A stretch of 64,000 nucleotides of DNA, from NCBI RefSeq assembly GCF_003144115.1, contig NW_020312004.1, positions 636,085-700,084 of the forward strand, written 5' to 3'. Every line of letters begins with the position of its first letter. Position 1 is the first letter of the stretch. Positions 41,837-54,200 of the stretch are shown one piece after another. A model generated the notes under the pieces. It did not search any database. It had not been told where the DNA came from and saw only the letters and a program-made list of their open reading frames with translations. The translations under genes were made by a program, and so were the position numbers. Source of the stretch: Tilletiopsis washingtonensis. Taxonomy: Eukaryota; Basidiomycota; Exobasidiomycetes; Entylomatales.

Positions 41837-43425
41837 TGTGCAGTGCTGCGGTAGGGCGAACGCTGGCGAGAGCGTCAAGGGGTGGAGGGCGTGAGGCGAG
41901 CAGAGCAGCTTGGGCCGGCAGCGCAGCAGCGCGCTGCTTCTCGTGCGAGAGGCGCGTGCTCGCTCGGCCCGGCGCCGCGGCCGCGCCGGCGCCGCTCCCT
42001 CCCTCTCCTCCACGCTAGCCGCATCCTCACCAGCGCCCGGACGTATCAGACTTCGCACCTCTGCGAGCCGACGGCCAGCCGAGCCGGCGCCGCAAGCTCT
42101 GTCTCGCTGATCTCTCTGCGCGACGAGCGAAACTGTTTCGCACGCTATCACGGCCTCGATGCTCGTGGGCGGTGCCCTGCCTCGGCACGCAGCGTCATCG
42201 ACCCGCGTGCAAGACCAATACCATGTGGGCCCACTCTTAGCCTGGCTGCGCACGCTGAAACTGCAAACCTTTATGCCTCAGGGCATGCCAGGGGCAGGCA
42301 CGCCCGCGCTCCGCCCAAGGTCAGCGAGACAAGTGTCCGGAGCGCGCGGTGCAGCTCGGAATGGAGCGGAGCGCCGCGCACGCGCCGATGCGGTCTCGCG
42401 CGGCCTGAGGCGGAGCGTGGCCCTGCTGGCCCCTGCGTCGTCCTGCATCGGCGTGTGAGTGCAAGGCGATGATGCTCTCGTGCGGAAACGCCGTTGCAGA
42501 CGAAGGCCTTGTGCTCGTCATGCGGCCCAGAAGACTGACGCGGCGCCGAGAGGGGGGTGAGACATGAGGTGCAGGCGCTGGCGTCGGAGATCTTCTCAAG
42601 GGCGCGCCGCGACGAGGGCGAGAAGCTGCCGGCGTCTGCAGCGCGCCGGCTGCCGAACGCCGCTGCTGTGCTGCGGCGTCTCGACTCTCGCGCAAGGCCC
42701 AAGAATTCCGCAGCGCGGAAGCCTGCAGCGGCACGAGGCATCGGCACCTGCCTCTCTCGCATTGCACGAAGGTCTCGCCGGACACGAGCTAGACCTCAAA
42801 TAACAAACAAAGGAAGCCGAGCAAGAGCCAAGAGAGGACCATGCGTCAGGCGAGACCTGCAGGCCCTGAATCATGCCGAGCCGCTGTGCCGGGCGGATCG
42901 AGAGGGGCACGGCGTGACGCATTCGCGCAGCGTCCGCAGCGCGCAACGCGGCGCGTCTTCTTTGTGCCCCGTCGCCTGCTCGGACAAGGGCCGGCGCGGA
43001 AGCGAGCTCAAACGGACATTGCTCCGTTGCTTTCGCGCGTACTGTGCTCTTATTCCGAGCTTGCGCCGCGTCTCACCGAGGAGACAAGCATGCGCAAGTA
43101 ACTGCGCGAGGTCTCATCCACGAACAAGCACAACGTGCCCGGCACAACGGAGCGAGCATGTCTCGCCTGGCGACCCTAGGAGAGAAAGCACCGTCTTGCC
43201 CTGACCCTTGGCGCCCGAGGCGGCTCCGACTGGGAAACGACGACGCAGCGTTGCTCTTGCTATGCCGGGTTAATTACGGAGATAGATAGTGATACAGGGA
43301 ATAGCGCAGCGTCTAGGTGAGCAAGAGAGTGCAGGAGAGCGAGGATGCAGCAGAGAGGCCGGTGACGAGGAAGATAGCGGAGCCGCCGCCAGGGCAGCGA
43401 TAGGTGGAGGCGAGAGGCCTCTCTT
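41837..43425. other. Intergenic region; no supported gene
   Basis: This 1.6 kb stretch separates the spherulin copy B start from the epimerase stop. It contains the spherulin promoter and the epimerase 3' untranslated DNA (locally A/G-rich with 'gatagatagtgatac' near 43281). Open frames are Arg/Ala-rich and overlap on both strands. Confidence 0.45.
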
Positions 43426-44931
43426 TCAAGAGCAGGCGTGCGTCTGGAGGAAGTGCCACGTGTCGGCGCAGACGTCCTGCAGCGTCTTTGTGGCCTTCCA
43501 GTCGAGCTCCTGCTGCGCCTTGATGGGGTCGGCAATGCTGATGACAACGTCGCCCGGGCGGCGCGCGGCAGCGACGATGGGCAGCGGCAGGCCGGACGCC
43601 TCGCGCATGGCCGAGACCATCTCCATGACGCTGACGCCGGCGCCCGTGCCGAGGTTGAAGATGCGCAGGTCATTGGGCTGCGCGGCCTTGCCCGGCGAGA
43701 CGGGCGCGGAGGCCTCGAAGCGGCTCGACGCAGGCGTGCTCGGCGAAGTGAGCGACGTGCTGTCGGACGACGGCGTGTGCTCGTCGGAGAGCGACGACGT
43801 CGACACGGACTGGCTCAGGAAGTGGCCGTCGTCGGTGGAGGGCGACGACTCGCTCGAGTGGCCGTGCTCCGACGACGCGGGGCTCAGGTCGGCGGGCAGC
43901 GAGCCGAGCGCCTCCTGCAGCGCCTGCATCGGCAGCGAGCTCCCCGGCACGACGGGGTGCCGCTCCGTCGCCTTTGCAATCGCCGCGAGATGGCCGCGGG
44001 CGAGGTCGACGACGTGGATGAAGTCGCGGATGCACGTGCCGTCGGCCGTCTCGTAGTCGGTGCCGTACACCTGCAGCTCGCTCTTGCGCCCGTCGAGGAC
44101 GCGGATGATGCACGGCATGAGGTTGTTCGGCACGTCGAGCGGGTCCTCGCCGATGGCGCCCGAGGCGTGTGCACCGACTGGGTTGAAATACCGAAGAGCG
44201 GTGATGTCCCAAGCGGGGTCTGAGGCGCACACGTCCTGGAGGATGGCCTCGCCCATCCACTTGGTGCGGCCGTACGGGTTGGTGATGCCGGCGCAGCCCT
44301 GCAGGCCCTTGCTGAGGTCGGGCGACGCGGGCGCGGCGGGCGCGTCGGCGCGGTGCCGGCAGAGCGACTCCTGTGCCTGGCCGGCGGTGGTGAGCGAGCC
44401 ATAGACCGTCGCCGAGGAGGAGTAGAGCAGCGTCTTGACGTTGGCGGCGTCCATGGCGTCGAGCACATTGACGAGGCCGGTGATGTTGGTGCGGTAGTAG
44501 CTCAGCGGCTTGCTGATCGACTCGGACACGGCCTTGAGCGCGGCAAAGTGAATGACGCCGCCGATGCGCGAGCGCGCCTGGCCGCGGCAGTAGGGCAGGG
44601 CATAGTGCGCAAAGATGCTCGCCAGGCCGTCCTCGTCGAGGATGTCGAGCTCAAAGAAGTCAAGCCGCGGCGTCGCAGAGGCGTCGCCGTCGCGCGCAGT
44701 GTAGAAGGCAGCGACAATGTCCCGCACCTTGTCGGCGACGCCGGCGTGCGAGTTGGACAGGTTGTCGACGGCCACGACGGGGTAGCCGGCCTGCATCAGC
44801 TCGACGAGCGTGTGCGAGCCGATGAAGCCTGTGCGAGCAGAGAGTGTTCAGCAGCGGTCCACGAGCATGCGCTACTACTCGAGCCACGCACCGAGGCCTC
44901 CGGTGACGAGAATGGTGGGCTTGCTGCTCAT
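43426..44931 (-). CDS. UDP-glucose 4-epimerase (GalE/Uge type) with a Ser-rich insertion
   Basis: Two exons (44931-44892 and 44828-43426) give 480 residues. The enzyme interconverts UDP-glucose and UDP-galactose (some members also UDP-GlcNAc/UDP-GalNAc) with bound NAD. Visible: the Rossmann ILVTGGLGFIGSHTLVELM (residues 7-25, split by the intron inside the glycine motif), VVAVDNLSNS, VIHFAALKAVSES, catalytic YSSSATVYG and Tyr199-Gly-Arg-Thr-Lys203 (Y-x3-K), ALRYFNPVGAH, NLMPCIIRVLDGR, YGTDYETADGTCIRDFIHVVDLA, IFNLGTG and the RRPGDV region. About 95 residues (~305-399), rich in Ser, Pro, Asp and Glu, are inserted between the HVVDLARGHL helix and the LRIFNLGTG strand. The usual length is 340-370. 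No mutarotase domain is attached. Its neighbours suggest it supplies UDP-galacto sugars for an extracellular polymer. Confidence 0.92.
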
Positions 44932-47900
44932 CGTGTGGAGTGGGAGGGCGGTGATCGGGCGCTGGCTCGGTCCCTGGGCTGCGAGCAGGCTCATTATATG
45001 GATCTCTGAGCCAGCGGACTGTGCGGCAGAGAAGCGCCGCTGAGCTGATGCCGCTTCTGCAGGCTCGATCCTCTTGATCGTCCGCTTTGAGATCTGGCTG
45101 CGTCGGATTCTGCAGGCGAGCGGCAGCTGGGTGAGAGTGGAGAGGAAGCGAAGCCAAGAGCCGTCGTCAGCTCGGAGTGCTCTGCCGCTGCAGCGCGCGG
45201 TGCATCGCCGGTCGCCGGCACGGACCTGTCAATGCTGGGGTTCGTGCTGCGGCTGGGCAGGAGCCGATGCGCGGCTCAACGGAGGGCCAGGCACTTTTGC
45301 GCCCTCAGATTCAAATCCAGCAGCAGTAAGACTCGGAACCGGCGGCACAGGGAGGGAGCACTGGGGCGCAGGGGCCATGTAAAGTGCCCATTTGTTTCCA
45401 GCCCTTGGGCGCTCTGAGCTCAAAAGAAACGTGCGAGGCCCTGCAGCGCGCATTCGGAGGCCCATGCGCGCAGCCTGCGTCGGCGCAACGAGGAAAGAGA
45501 GCCCGCCGTCAGAGTGAGACAGGCGGGCCTGCACTTTCTCCTCTTCCGACGACTTGCTTGCGCCAAGGAGGGCGCAAAGTGTCTCTGAGAGGAGTGCGGC
45601 CGCACGTGGCAGCGCGGGCAGCAGCAGAGCCGCGGCGGCGCGCGCGCGAGAGACGAGAGGCAGCGGCACCGCCCGGCAGCGAGGCGCCCGCCGGCGTGCC
45701 GGCGCAGGAGCGCTGAGAAGGCAGCGGCACCTTCTTCTTCGCACCTTGTCGGGCCGGCTTGTTTGGCCGAGATGCTGTAGGCCTGCCTCGATCTGCCGAC
45801 GAATCCTTGGCCCACTCAGCTTGCAGCGGCGCTTCGCTCGTGCAGGCCCGCAGGAGGGCTGCACTGCCGCTGCGTGTGGTGCAATGCAGGCCCAGCAGCG
45901 CCGGAGGCGGCATTCCACCCCCTCCGAGAGGCCCAGAGGTGGACCGTGCAGTTTGCCAGGCTGGACGCCGGCCTTTCTTCGCTTCAGGTGAGACATGGCC
46001 ATGCCTGCGCAGCAGCAAGCCTGCACAGTCCCTCGTGAGAGCCGGCGGCGGAGCGAGCGCTTGCGCAGCAAGGCCGCGCTCCGGAGCCTACCTCTGCGCG
46101 AGGCCCGGGCGGCGCCGCACCACGAGGGGCGCACCACGCCATGTTGTGCTGCACCTTGCTTTGCCGGGCTCCCCTTTCTGCGGCTGGAGATCTTCTCTTG
46201 CACGCCAATCTGCGCCCACAGCAGGCGCCACACTGCCGCTCTGCTCCTATGGCGCAAGGAGCCGCGGCGCGGTGCGGCACCGACGTGCCGAGGAGGCGGC
46301 GCGCCTGCTGCGGCGCGGGAGCCCGCGGCAGAGTGCGCGGCCACCGGGGAGCTGAGCCTGGACTGCCGCTGCGCATGGCAAGCGTGGCTCGTCGTTCTGT
46401 CCTTCCTTTCTCCTCGCTGCATGCCCCGCCCACAAGCCGCCGAGCGCCGCCGCCGATCCGCAGGGGCTGCAGCGGCCGCGGGAGTTCAGCCGTCCTGCGT
46501 GTGTGCTTACGCACGCTTGGCTCGTCGCGATCTTCTGAGCTGCCGAAAGCCCCTTGTCCTCTCGAAGGGAGGGAGGAGAGCGTCACGGCTGAGGCCGGCG
46601 GGCGAACGCGGCGGGCATCGCCGATTTGCGAGGGGGGCCGGGCGCTCCTCGGCGGACCGTGCAGGAGTTCTCGGCGCGTCACGGCCGGCAAACGGAGCCG
46701 TGAGCCTTGTGCTTGTTCTGCGCGCTGCCTCAGGGCCGCTGGCGAGCCAAGCTTTCGGATAGAGGGCTCATGCGCAGCCGAGGTAAGGCCGTTCCTGGGC
46801 CCGCGGGCCAACGACGGCCGTGCTGCTTGTTCGCAGGCTGGAGGTCTCAGCGCAGAGGCTGCCCGGCAGCCGGCGGCAGCGCGGCCGCGTCTTGCTCTCG
46901 CGAGGCACGGCAGCCCATGTGACGGCGTACCGCGGCACGGGAGCAGTCAGGCGGGCCGCACGTGGGGCGCAAGGCGAGACCGCTTGCGCGCGTGCTGCAG
47001 CATGCACGAGGGTGTCTCAGAGGCGCAGGAGAGCAGCTGGCGAAACGCCGCCGGGGAGGAACGACGATGTCCCAGCGGAGCCTGTCGCTTTGCAGCGAGC
47101 AGCACCGACGAGCGAGCTCTGAATAGGCATGAGACTGGCGCTGCGCTGCAACGGCGGCCCTGAGCGGCCTTGTGCGCTTCCTTTCCTTTGTGCTCCGCTG
47201 TGCCTCAGGGCCGGCAGTTGCGCTCAGCATTCAGGCTCATCCTGCAGCTGCGGCGGCCTCTGCGGCCCTGCAGCGCAAGGTGCAGCAGCAGCGCCTTCTT
47301 CAGAATACACAGATGCACCTGCGCCTTCATGCCGTCGTGCGCCGCTGCCGCCATGCTGCTGCGAGCTTGCCGCAGAGGTGCTGGCGCCGCGCCTCGCTGC
47401 GCGCGCACGGGCAACCGGCGCCCGGCGAAGGAGCTCGGGCCTCGTCCCAGTTGCCCCGGAGATCAGACCTCTGAGACAGACGTCGCTGCAAGCAAATCCA
47501 GCGCATCGTTGCCGACGGCGCTCCGACAAAGAGCGCAGCGCAAGGTGGAGCAGCGCAGGAGCAGAGGCGGCGCCATGCCAACACCGCCTCGCGCCTCTCT
47601 GCAGCTGCTGCAGCCGGACCCAGCTTTCTTTGTTCGTTCTGCTGCCCTTGACGACAGCACACAGCGCGCTACTGCCGCGGTCGCACCTACACTGCCAAGC
47701 GTGCACTCGGCACCGGCCGAACGCTCTGAGTCGGACTCATGCCGCTGCCGCGGGAGAGCCAAGAGAGCATGCGCTCGCCCGCGCGAGACCGGCCCCGACC
47801 CGACGCGCCGGCGAGCTCGCCGTCATGCACCCCCGTGCGAGACGGTCCCGCGCTCGGCACACTTTCCTCCTGGGGAAGGCGCCGAGGGGTGCGGCTGCGC

Positions 47901-48225
47901 CGACGGGCCCACTCTTACCTGTTTCAGTGTTGTGCCTGAGTATCGCGGGAGGAGTTAGAGTGCAAGGGAGAAACCCTGAGTGCTGCGATTGTAGCATCGT
48001 GCATACGCGGTGCTCGCTGCGCACCGGCCTTCGTGCCACCGTCCCGTCCGGACCGTGCCGGCCTGCGGACTGGCCCTGGCCCCTGCCTCCCCTTAAGTAT
48101 CGGACTGCGCCGACGCCGACGCCCCGACGCCCACCATCCTACCGCCTCTACCTAATACCCACCACCCACCCCCCTCCGCCTCGTCCCACTCCGCGACTCG
48201 CTCCGCCTCGCCATTGCTTGCCAGC
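44932..48225. other. 3.3 kb gene-free GC-rich island between divergent epimerase and GT4 genes
   Basis: This is the largest stretch without a recognisable gene in the window. It is made of CTGC/GCAG/GCCG-rich DNA with recurrent short words such as 'gcctcagggccg' (near 46730 and 47205). Long open frames occur on both strands but are uniformly Arg/Ala/Cys/Ser-rich. The right 150 bases are a C/T-rich leader of the GT4 gene. It contains both promoters. Whether it also holds decayed transposon DNA or a long non-coding RNA cannot be told from reading. Confidence 0.5.
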
Positions 48226-51200
48226 ATGGTCGACCTGAGCATCTCGCACGAGGCCGCCGGCGTCATGGCCGAGACGCATGTGCTGCCCTGGGCGCGCATG
48301 ACGAGCCACGCCTGGCAGTTTGTGCTCGCCGGCCTGGCGCTGCTCGCCGCCCTCGTGGGCATCACCTACATTCTCGTGCAGTGCGTCGTTGAGCTGCGGC
48401 AATATCTCCAGCGCCGCCGCGCCGTCGCACGCCCCGGCTCCGTCACCAAGTACATCACCGAGCGCCTCAACGGCATGGCTGCGCTGCTTCAGACGCCCTC
48501 CGCCGACTTCACCACTGCCGCGTCCAAGCTCACGTTTGGCGTGTTCCTCGGCCACTTCTCCGCCATTCCGACGCCCGACGAGCAGAGCATGCTCTCGCGC
48601 TGGAGCGTCCTCGTCCTCGACCCGAGCAAGGAGAATGTGCACTCTGCGCTCGAGCACGCCGACGACACGCTGCAGGCGCGCATTGCGCGCGTCGACTTTG
48701 CCGCGCTCGGCAAGCGCTGCCAGGCGCACAAGCGCCGCTCGGACAAGGACGGCAGCAGCGTGCCCAACGACAAGCTGCGTGCCAACATTGAGGTCCTGCT
48801 CGACTTTGTCGCCGAGCGCGTGTGCAACCGCACGTCGCAGAACCCCGCCGCCCGCTTCAACGGCCTGCTCGTCGCCAACTGGGAGGACTACGTGACGCCG
48901 GGCGCGATGAACGAGCTGATGGACCAGTTCGCCGCGCTCAACGTCAAGGTGTACATTGAGGCGAGCGCGCCGCACTTCATCCGCGAGTTCTCGGCCGGTC
49001 TGACGGTGAGTAGTGCAGCGAGAGGGCGAAGAAGGCGGGCGCGGCGGCCGGGGCGTTGTCCGTGTCCCGAGCGGGGGGTACGCTGCGCTGCCGCGGCGCG
49101 TGTCTCAGGCGTCTCAGGCGGCGCTGCAGGCACGAGGCACGAGGCCACGCGGGTGACGCGCGCCGGCGCAGCGCGCATGAGCAGCGGCGCAGCGGCGCAG
49201 CGCCGCATCCGAGCTGCCGCCGAGCCGCCGGGCTGCTGCCCTGCGCCCGATCTGCTGCTGCGCTCTCTCTTCCCCACCACTCACACCCGTCCCGCCGCGC
49301 AGCTCGCCAGCTCCGGCGGTGTCATCTTCCGCAATGGCTCCATGCTCGAGAACGGCACGCGCCGCGACTTCTTCGACCTCATCCCCGCCAACTATGCGAT
49401 CCGCCTGTGCAGCAAGCAGACGATGCTGCGCTCCGACTTCGTGTTCGCCATGTACGAGGTGTACCTCGACGGCGAGGCCTGGGTGCCCACCAACGCCCAG
49501 CTGATGCGCTCCGCCACGTGGTCCGACTACTTTGGCGCCAAGACGTGGATCGGCTGCCAGTCGGCCCTCACCAACGCTGCGCTGAACCACAAGCTGCTCA
49601 CGCCGCTCAGCGCCTTCGACTGGCTCAAGCAGAAGGAGATCATCAAGGCCCACACGTTCTGGGCGCGCAACGCGCAGGTCATCGTCGACGCCGACAAGCA
49701 GCACAGCCTGCACACGCTCGAGGCCATCGACGACATCTTCCCCGGCCTGTCCGAGGCGCTCGCCCCCGTCGTCAACGGCTCGACGGACGTGACGGCCGCC
49801 GGCGACCCGGAGTCGACCGCACTGGTCAGCTCCAACTCGTTCGACATCGCCCAGACGCTCTACCTCTCTGGCCAGGCGCCCGGCGCGTGGGCCAACCTCG
49901 TCGTCGGCCGCCCGGGCAACCCGCTGAGCGACTCGCCGCGAGGCTATCCGCTCAGCGGCCTCGGCGCCTTCAGTCTCGCCTCGTTCCCGTCGCCCAACGA
50001 GTTCAACGCCGTCGTCGAGACGCAGTCGAAGCTGCGCCAGCACAAGACGCTCACCGCCATCGAGGCCGACGTGCAGCTCAACATTGCCGCCACGCTCGAG
50101 CAGCTCGCGCTCTCAATGGAGCAGGCCAGCCTCGGCCGCGTGTCGTACGTCAACGACAAGTTCCCCGACTACTGGGTGCCGCAGGAGGTCGAGGTTGCCG
50201 CCGTGAGCAACATCGCCGAGCTGCTCGGCAAGGGCAGCGGCCGCACGTCGGCCACGTCGTTTGAGATGCTCGCCTCGTCGCACTCGCCCGCGCAGCACTT
50301 CACATCGATCCGCGTCTACTCGGCCCTCGACACTGGTCTCTGCCCGCCGTGCCCGGCCGACCACCCGACTGGCAACGGCAAGAACCGCTTCAACGGCGTG
50401 TACGAGGTGCAGGGCACGACGCTCAACATCTACGTCTCGCGCCGCACGCAGAACCTCGGTGCCCTCATCCTCCACACGGCGCTCTCGGCGTACGGCATGT
50501 CGCGCGCCTCGTGCTTCAGCGCCGAGCTGCTCTACGACTCGATCCTCGCCGCCGACCAGGCCAAGCTGCCCGAGCTGCCGCTGCGCCTCGAGGCCGACAT
50601 TGCCCAGCTGTCGCCGGCCGAGGCGCTGCGCTCGCTGCAGCACATCACCATGTGCGACGACTGCCGCGACGACGGCCTGACCGAGGCCGTCGGCGAGCGC
50701 CTGCAGTTCTACCTCGTCCAGGCCCCGTCGGCCGCGCGCCTGAAGCAGATGCACGCCGAGGAGTTCCTCAGCGGCCGCATCACGCCCGAGGAGCTCATCC
50801 GCACGCGTCTCAACTGGTTCCTCGCGCAGGGCGCCTCGGCGCTCCCGTCGGAGGAGAAGTGCGTCGAGTACTTCAAGATCGTCGACCGCACCGTCGCGCA
50901 CTTCCAGCGCCACTACGACAAGTTCTCGCAGGAGCGCGTCAGCAAGCTGCTCGTGCACCTGCTCGACACGGAGCGCCCGTGCGTCGACATGGCCTCGGAC
51001 CTCTTCTCGCTCATGCTGCTGTGCGCCATCAAGCGTCTCGCCTTTGAGGAGGTGATGCTCGAGGCCACCGACCGTCTGCCGCTGCTCTCCAACCAGCCCG
51101 ACCAGGCGGCCGTGTACGCCGAGATGTGGATCATGGGCTCCAACTGCGAGATCTACTTCGACTGCACGCCGAAGCGGCTCGGCATCGTGCTCTGGGACTA

Positions 51201-54200
51201 CTACCGCGGCTACCTGCACGCCAAGAAGCCGGCGCGCGAGGCATACAACGGCATCGACCTCTTCACTGCCTACCCCTCAGCCAAGACGGACGTCGACCAG
51301 GCGGCCATGAAGGCGCGCAGCCAGGAGGACAGCAAGAAGTTCCGCGCCATTGCGTACTTTGGCGTCTTTGCCATCCCGGCGCTGATCGATGTCATGATGC
51401 TCACGTTCCACGGCCGCGGCCTGTACCTGGTGAGTGCGCCGCATTTGGCCACACATTGCCACCTGCTGACACTGCGCAGTCTGTCTCGATGAGCGCCGTC
51501 GAGTCGCGCAGCGCCACGCTCGCCCTCGTCATCTCGCTCGTGATCTGCGGCCCCTTCACCAACTGGATCGGCGCCGGCGGCTCGTACTACAAGTACGCCA
51601 TGACGCACGCCGTCATGGTCAACTTCGTCGCCAACAAGGTCACGGCCGCCATGCTCGTCGCCGCGTTCGGCTCGGTCCTCGGCTTCGTCTTCTTCACGGC
51701 CTTCGTCGGCCCGTACGCCGGCCTCATCTTCTTCTGCTACTTCATGCTGCTCTCGACGTACTTCACGTGCATGGGCGCGCTCTGCGTGCTGCACTGGGGC
51801 GACCACCCGCTGCCGTCGGGCCGCACGGCCGTCGGCAAGTGCCTCATGCTGCTGCTCGTCTCGCCCATCGTCACGACGTACGTGCACGGCTGGGACATTG
51901 CCGTGTACCTGCCGATGCTCGCCATCTTCACGGTGACGCTCTACATCACGACGTTCCGCCTGCTGGCGACATGGACGAACTGGCTGGCCGACTGCCCGAC
52001 GCCCAAGGACGACGACATCCTCGACTGGTACGCGCGCTCCTTCGGCGACGGCACGCACGAGAGCGTCTTTGCCGGCCTCACGGCGCCCGGCGCGCTCGAG
52101 CGTGCGCGCCTCGAGTTCTCGGCGCAGGTGACGCGCGAGCGCCACCGCCGCTTCTGGCAGAAGCCGACGCAGGACCCCTTCGTGGCCGAGATTGCCGCCA
52201 AGCAGCACCTCACGTCGGCGATCCTCAAGTGGTACTCGGGCCACTTCCACGCGTTCATCCCGCTGCCCTACTCGTCCACCTGGGCCCTGCAGAGCAAGGT
52301 CGCGCTCGACACGCTGCGCAGCTTCGACAAGGGCCTCGCGCCGCACTCGGCCTTCATCCTCTGGCGCCACTGCTCGCCCGAGGTCGCCTTCGGCGTCATC
52401 TACTTCGTCCTCGCGCTGCTCGACCGCTGGATCGAGCTCATCTGCGGCGGCCAGATCATCGGCCTCGTGCTGCTCACCAACGGCACGACGCGCATCGGCA
52501 TCTCGCTCGGCCTCATCTACTACCTCATGGGCGCCGTCGTGCTCGACATCCGCTGCGCACCGCTGTACATCCTCGCCCAGAAGACGTCGAGCGCGCCGCT
52601 GCGCTCGCTCACGCAGCTGCGCGAGGCCTCGACGCTCGACGCCCGCGCGCTGCGCAAGATGTACTGGACCGAGCTCGGCGCCGCGTCGGCGATGATGAGC
52701 CTGGCGTTCGCCTTCTGCGCGCTCCTCGTCTGGCTCTTCGTCGACAGCGCCGAGGGCTTTGCGATCTTCTGCGCCTACGTCGCCGGCTACACGGGCCTCA
52801 TGTGGTTCCAGTACAACCGCGTCTTTGCCGGCAACAACGCCATGAAGCCGGTGCTCACGGGCGTCGCTCTCGGCCTCGCCTTCGGCCTGCCGATCCGCAT
52901 TTGCCTGCCCGACTTCGCCTTTGGCCCGGTTATTGCCCTCAACGTCGCCACCTGGTCCGCCAGCCTGCTCTCGCTTGCGCCCTGCGGCCTGTTCAGCCTC
53001 TCGCGCGCCGACCCCGAGCGCGAGTACGACGAGCTCAGCACCAAGGACACGTCGCGCAGCAAGTCGCAGCGCTTCGTGCACTCGCAGGACGCCATCGGCC
53101 TCACGCGCCGCCTGGACGACAAGCAGAAGCAGGCGCTGCTGCGCTCCATCGAGGAGCTGCAGCCGATCCCGTCGAACAAGTTCTCGCTGCGCTGGGACCC
53201 CTCGGGAGACGATGCGCTGTCCAGCGCTGTGCGCCAGGTCCTCGAGGAGGCCTGCGCCGGCGCCAAGGCCGACGAGCTCGCCGCGGCCTTCCCGACTGGC
53301 GAGCGCATGCTCAACGACACGCTCCGCCGCTGGCAGGAGGGCCGCACGGAGGTCAAGCTGGTTAGCGAGAAGCACTTCGACCCGCGCGTCCGCGCGCTGA
53401 GCTACAGCCCCGACGACACGGCGCTCACCGTCTACATATCGATGCCCAAGGACTTCATGATCGGCACGCGCACGGCGCTGCCCTTCTACGCGCGCTGCAT
53501 TGCCGAGGCCGTCGTGCACGAGACGTTCGAGGTGCTGTTCAACTTCTCGCACACGGATGCCGTCCTTGCCGAGCTGCTCGTGTCGCCGCGTGCCACGCTC
53601 GAGGTGCCCTCGCGCGTCTTCGCCCAGCTCTTCTCCAAGACGGGCGCCGACCCGCGCGACATCGTTGCCAAGCGCGACACGGAGCTCTCGCGCCACCTCG
53701 CCCTCGGCCTGAACCCCGACGAGTGCTGGACGGAGCTGCCGGAGAACACGCGCAAGCACATTGTCAAGCGCTTTACGCGCACGCTGGACGACGATGCAGC
53801 TGTTGAGGACGAGGCACACCAGCGCTGGATCAAGGACACCTTCTCGCTCGCCAGCCAGACGGCGCCGTCGGTGTTCGTCGCCCGCCGCAACCTGCACGCG
53901 CGCCTGGTGCTGCTCATCGACGAGGCCGTCATCCGCTCCAACGTGCTCTCCGCGCCCAAGCAGTCCAACGAGGGCGTGCAGGAGGGCCAGGACGAGGACG
54001 CCGAGGAGAAGGTCGACGAGTACCGCATGTCCTTCGAGCCGCCCAAGGCCCACCACTCGGTCTTCCGCCGCGTCTACAACTACACGCTCAGCAAGGCCGG
54101 CACGATTGTCAAGCTCTTCTTCATCTGCCTCTGCGGCGACAAGGACTTCCAGCGCGAGCTGCTCTTCGCCATGCGCCACACGCGCCTGCGCCACGTCGTC

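Noticed and set aside
45300-45330. tRNA-like box B (gattcaaatcc)
   Set aside because: Flanking bases do not pair to form a T arm and no matching A box or acceptor stem is present.
45229-47163. Open frames of 250-400 codons on both strands in the island near 45-47 kb
   Set aside because: Composition is that of random GC-rich DNA (Arg, Ala, Cys, Ser), no hydrophobic or motif structure, and several frames overlap antisense; not a hidden gene.
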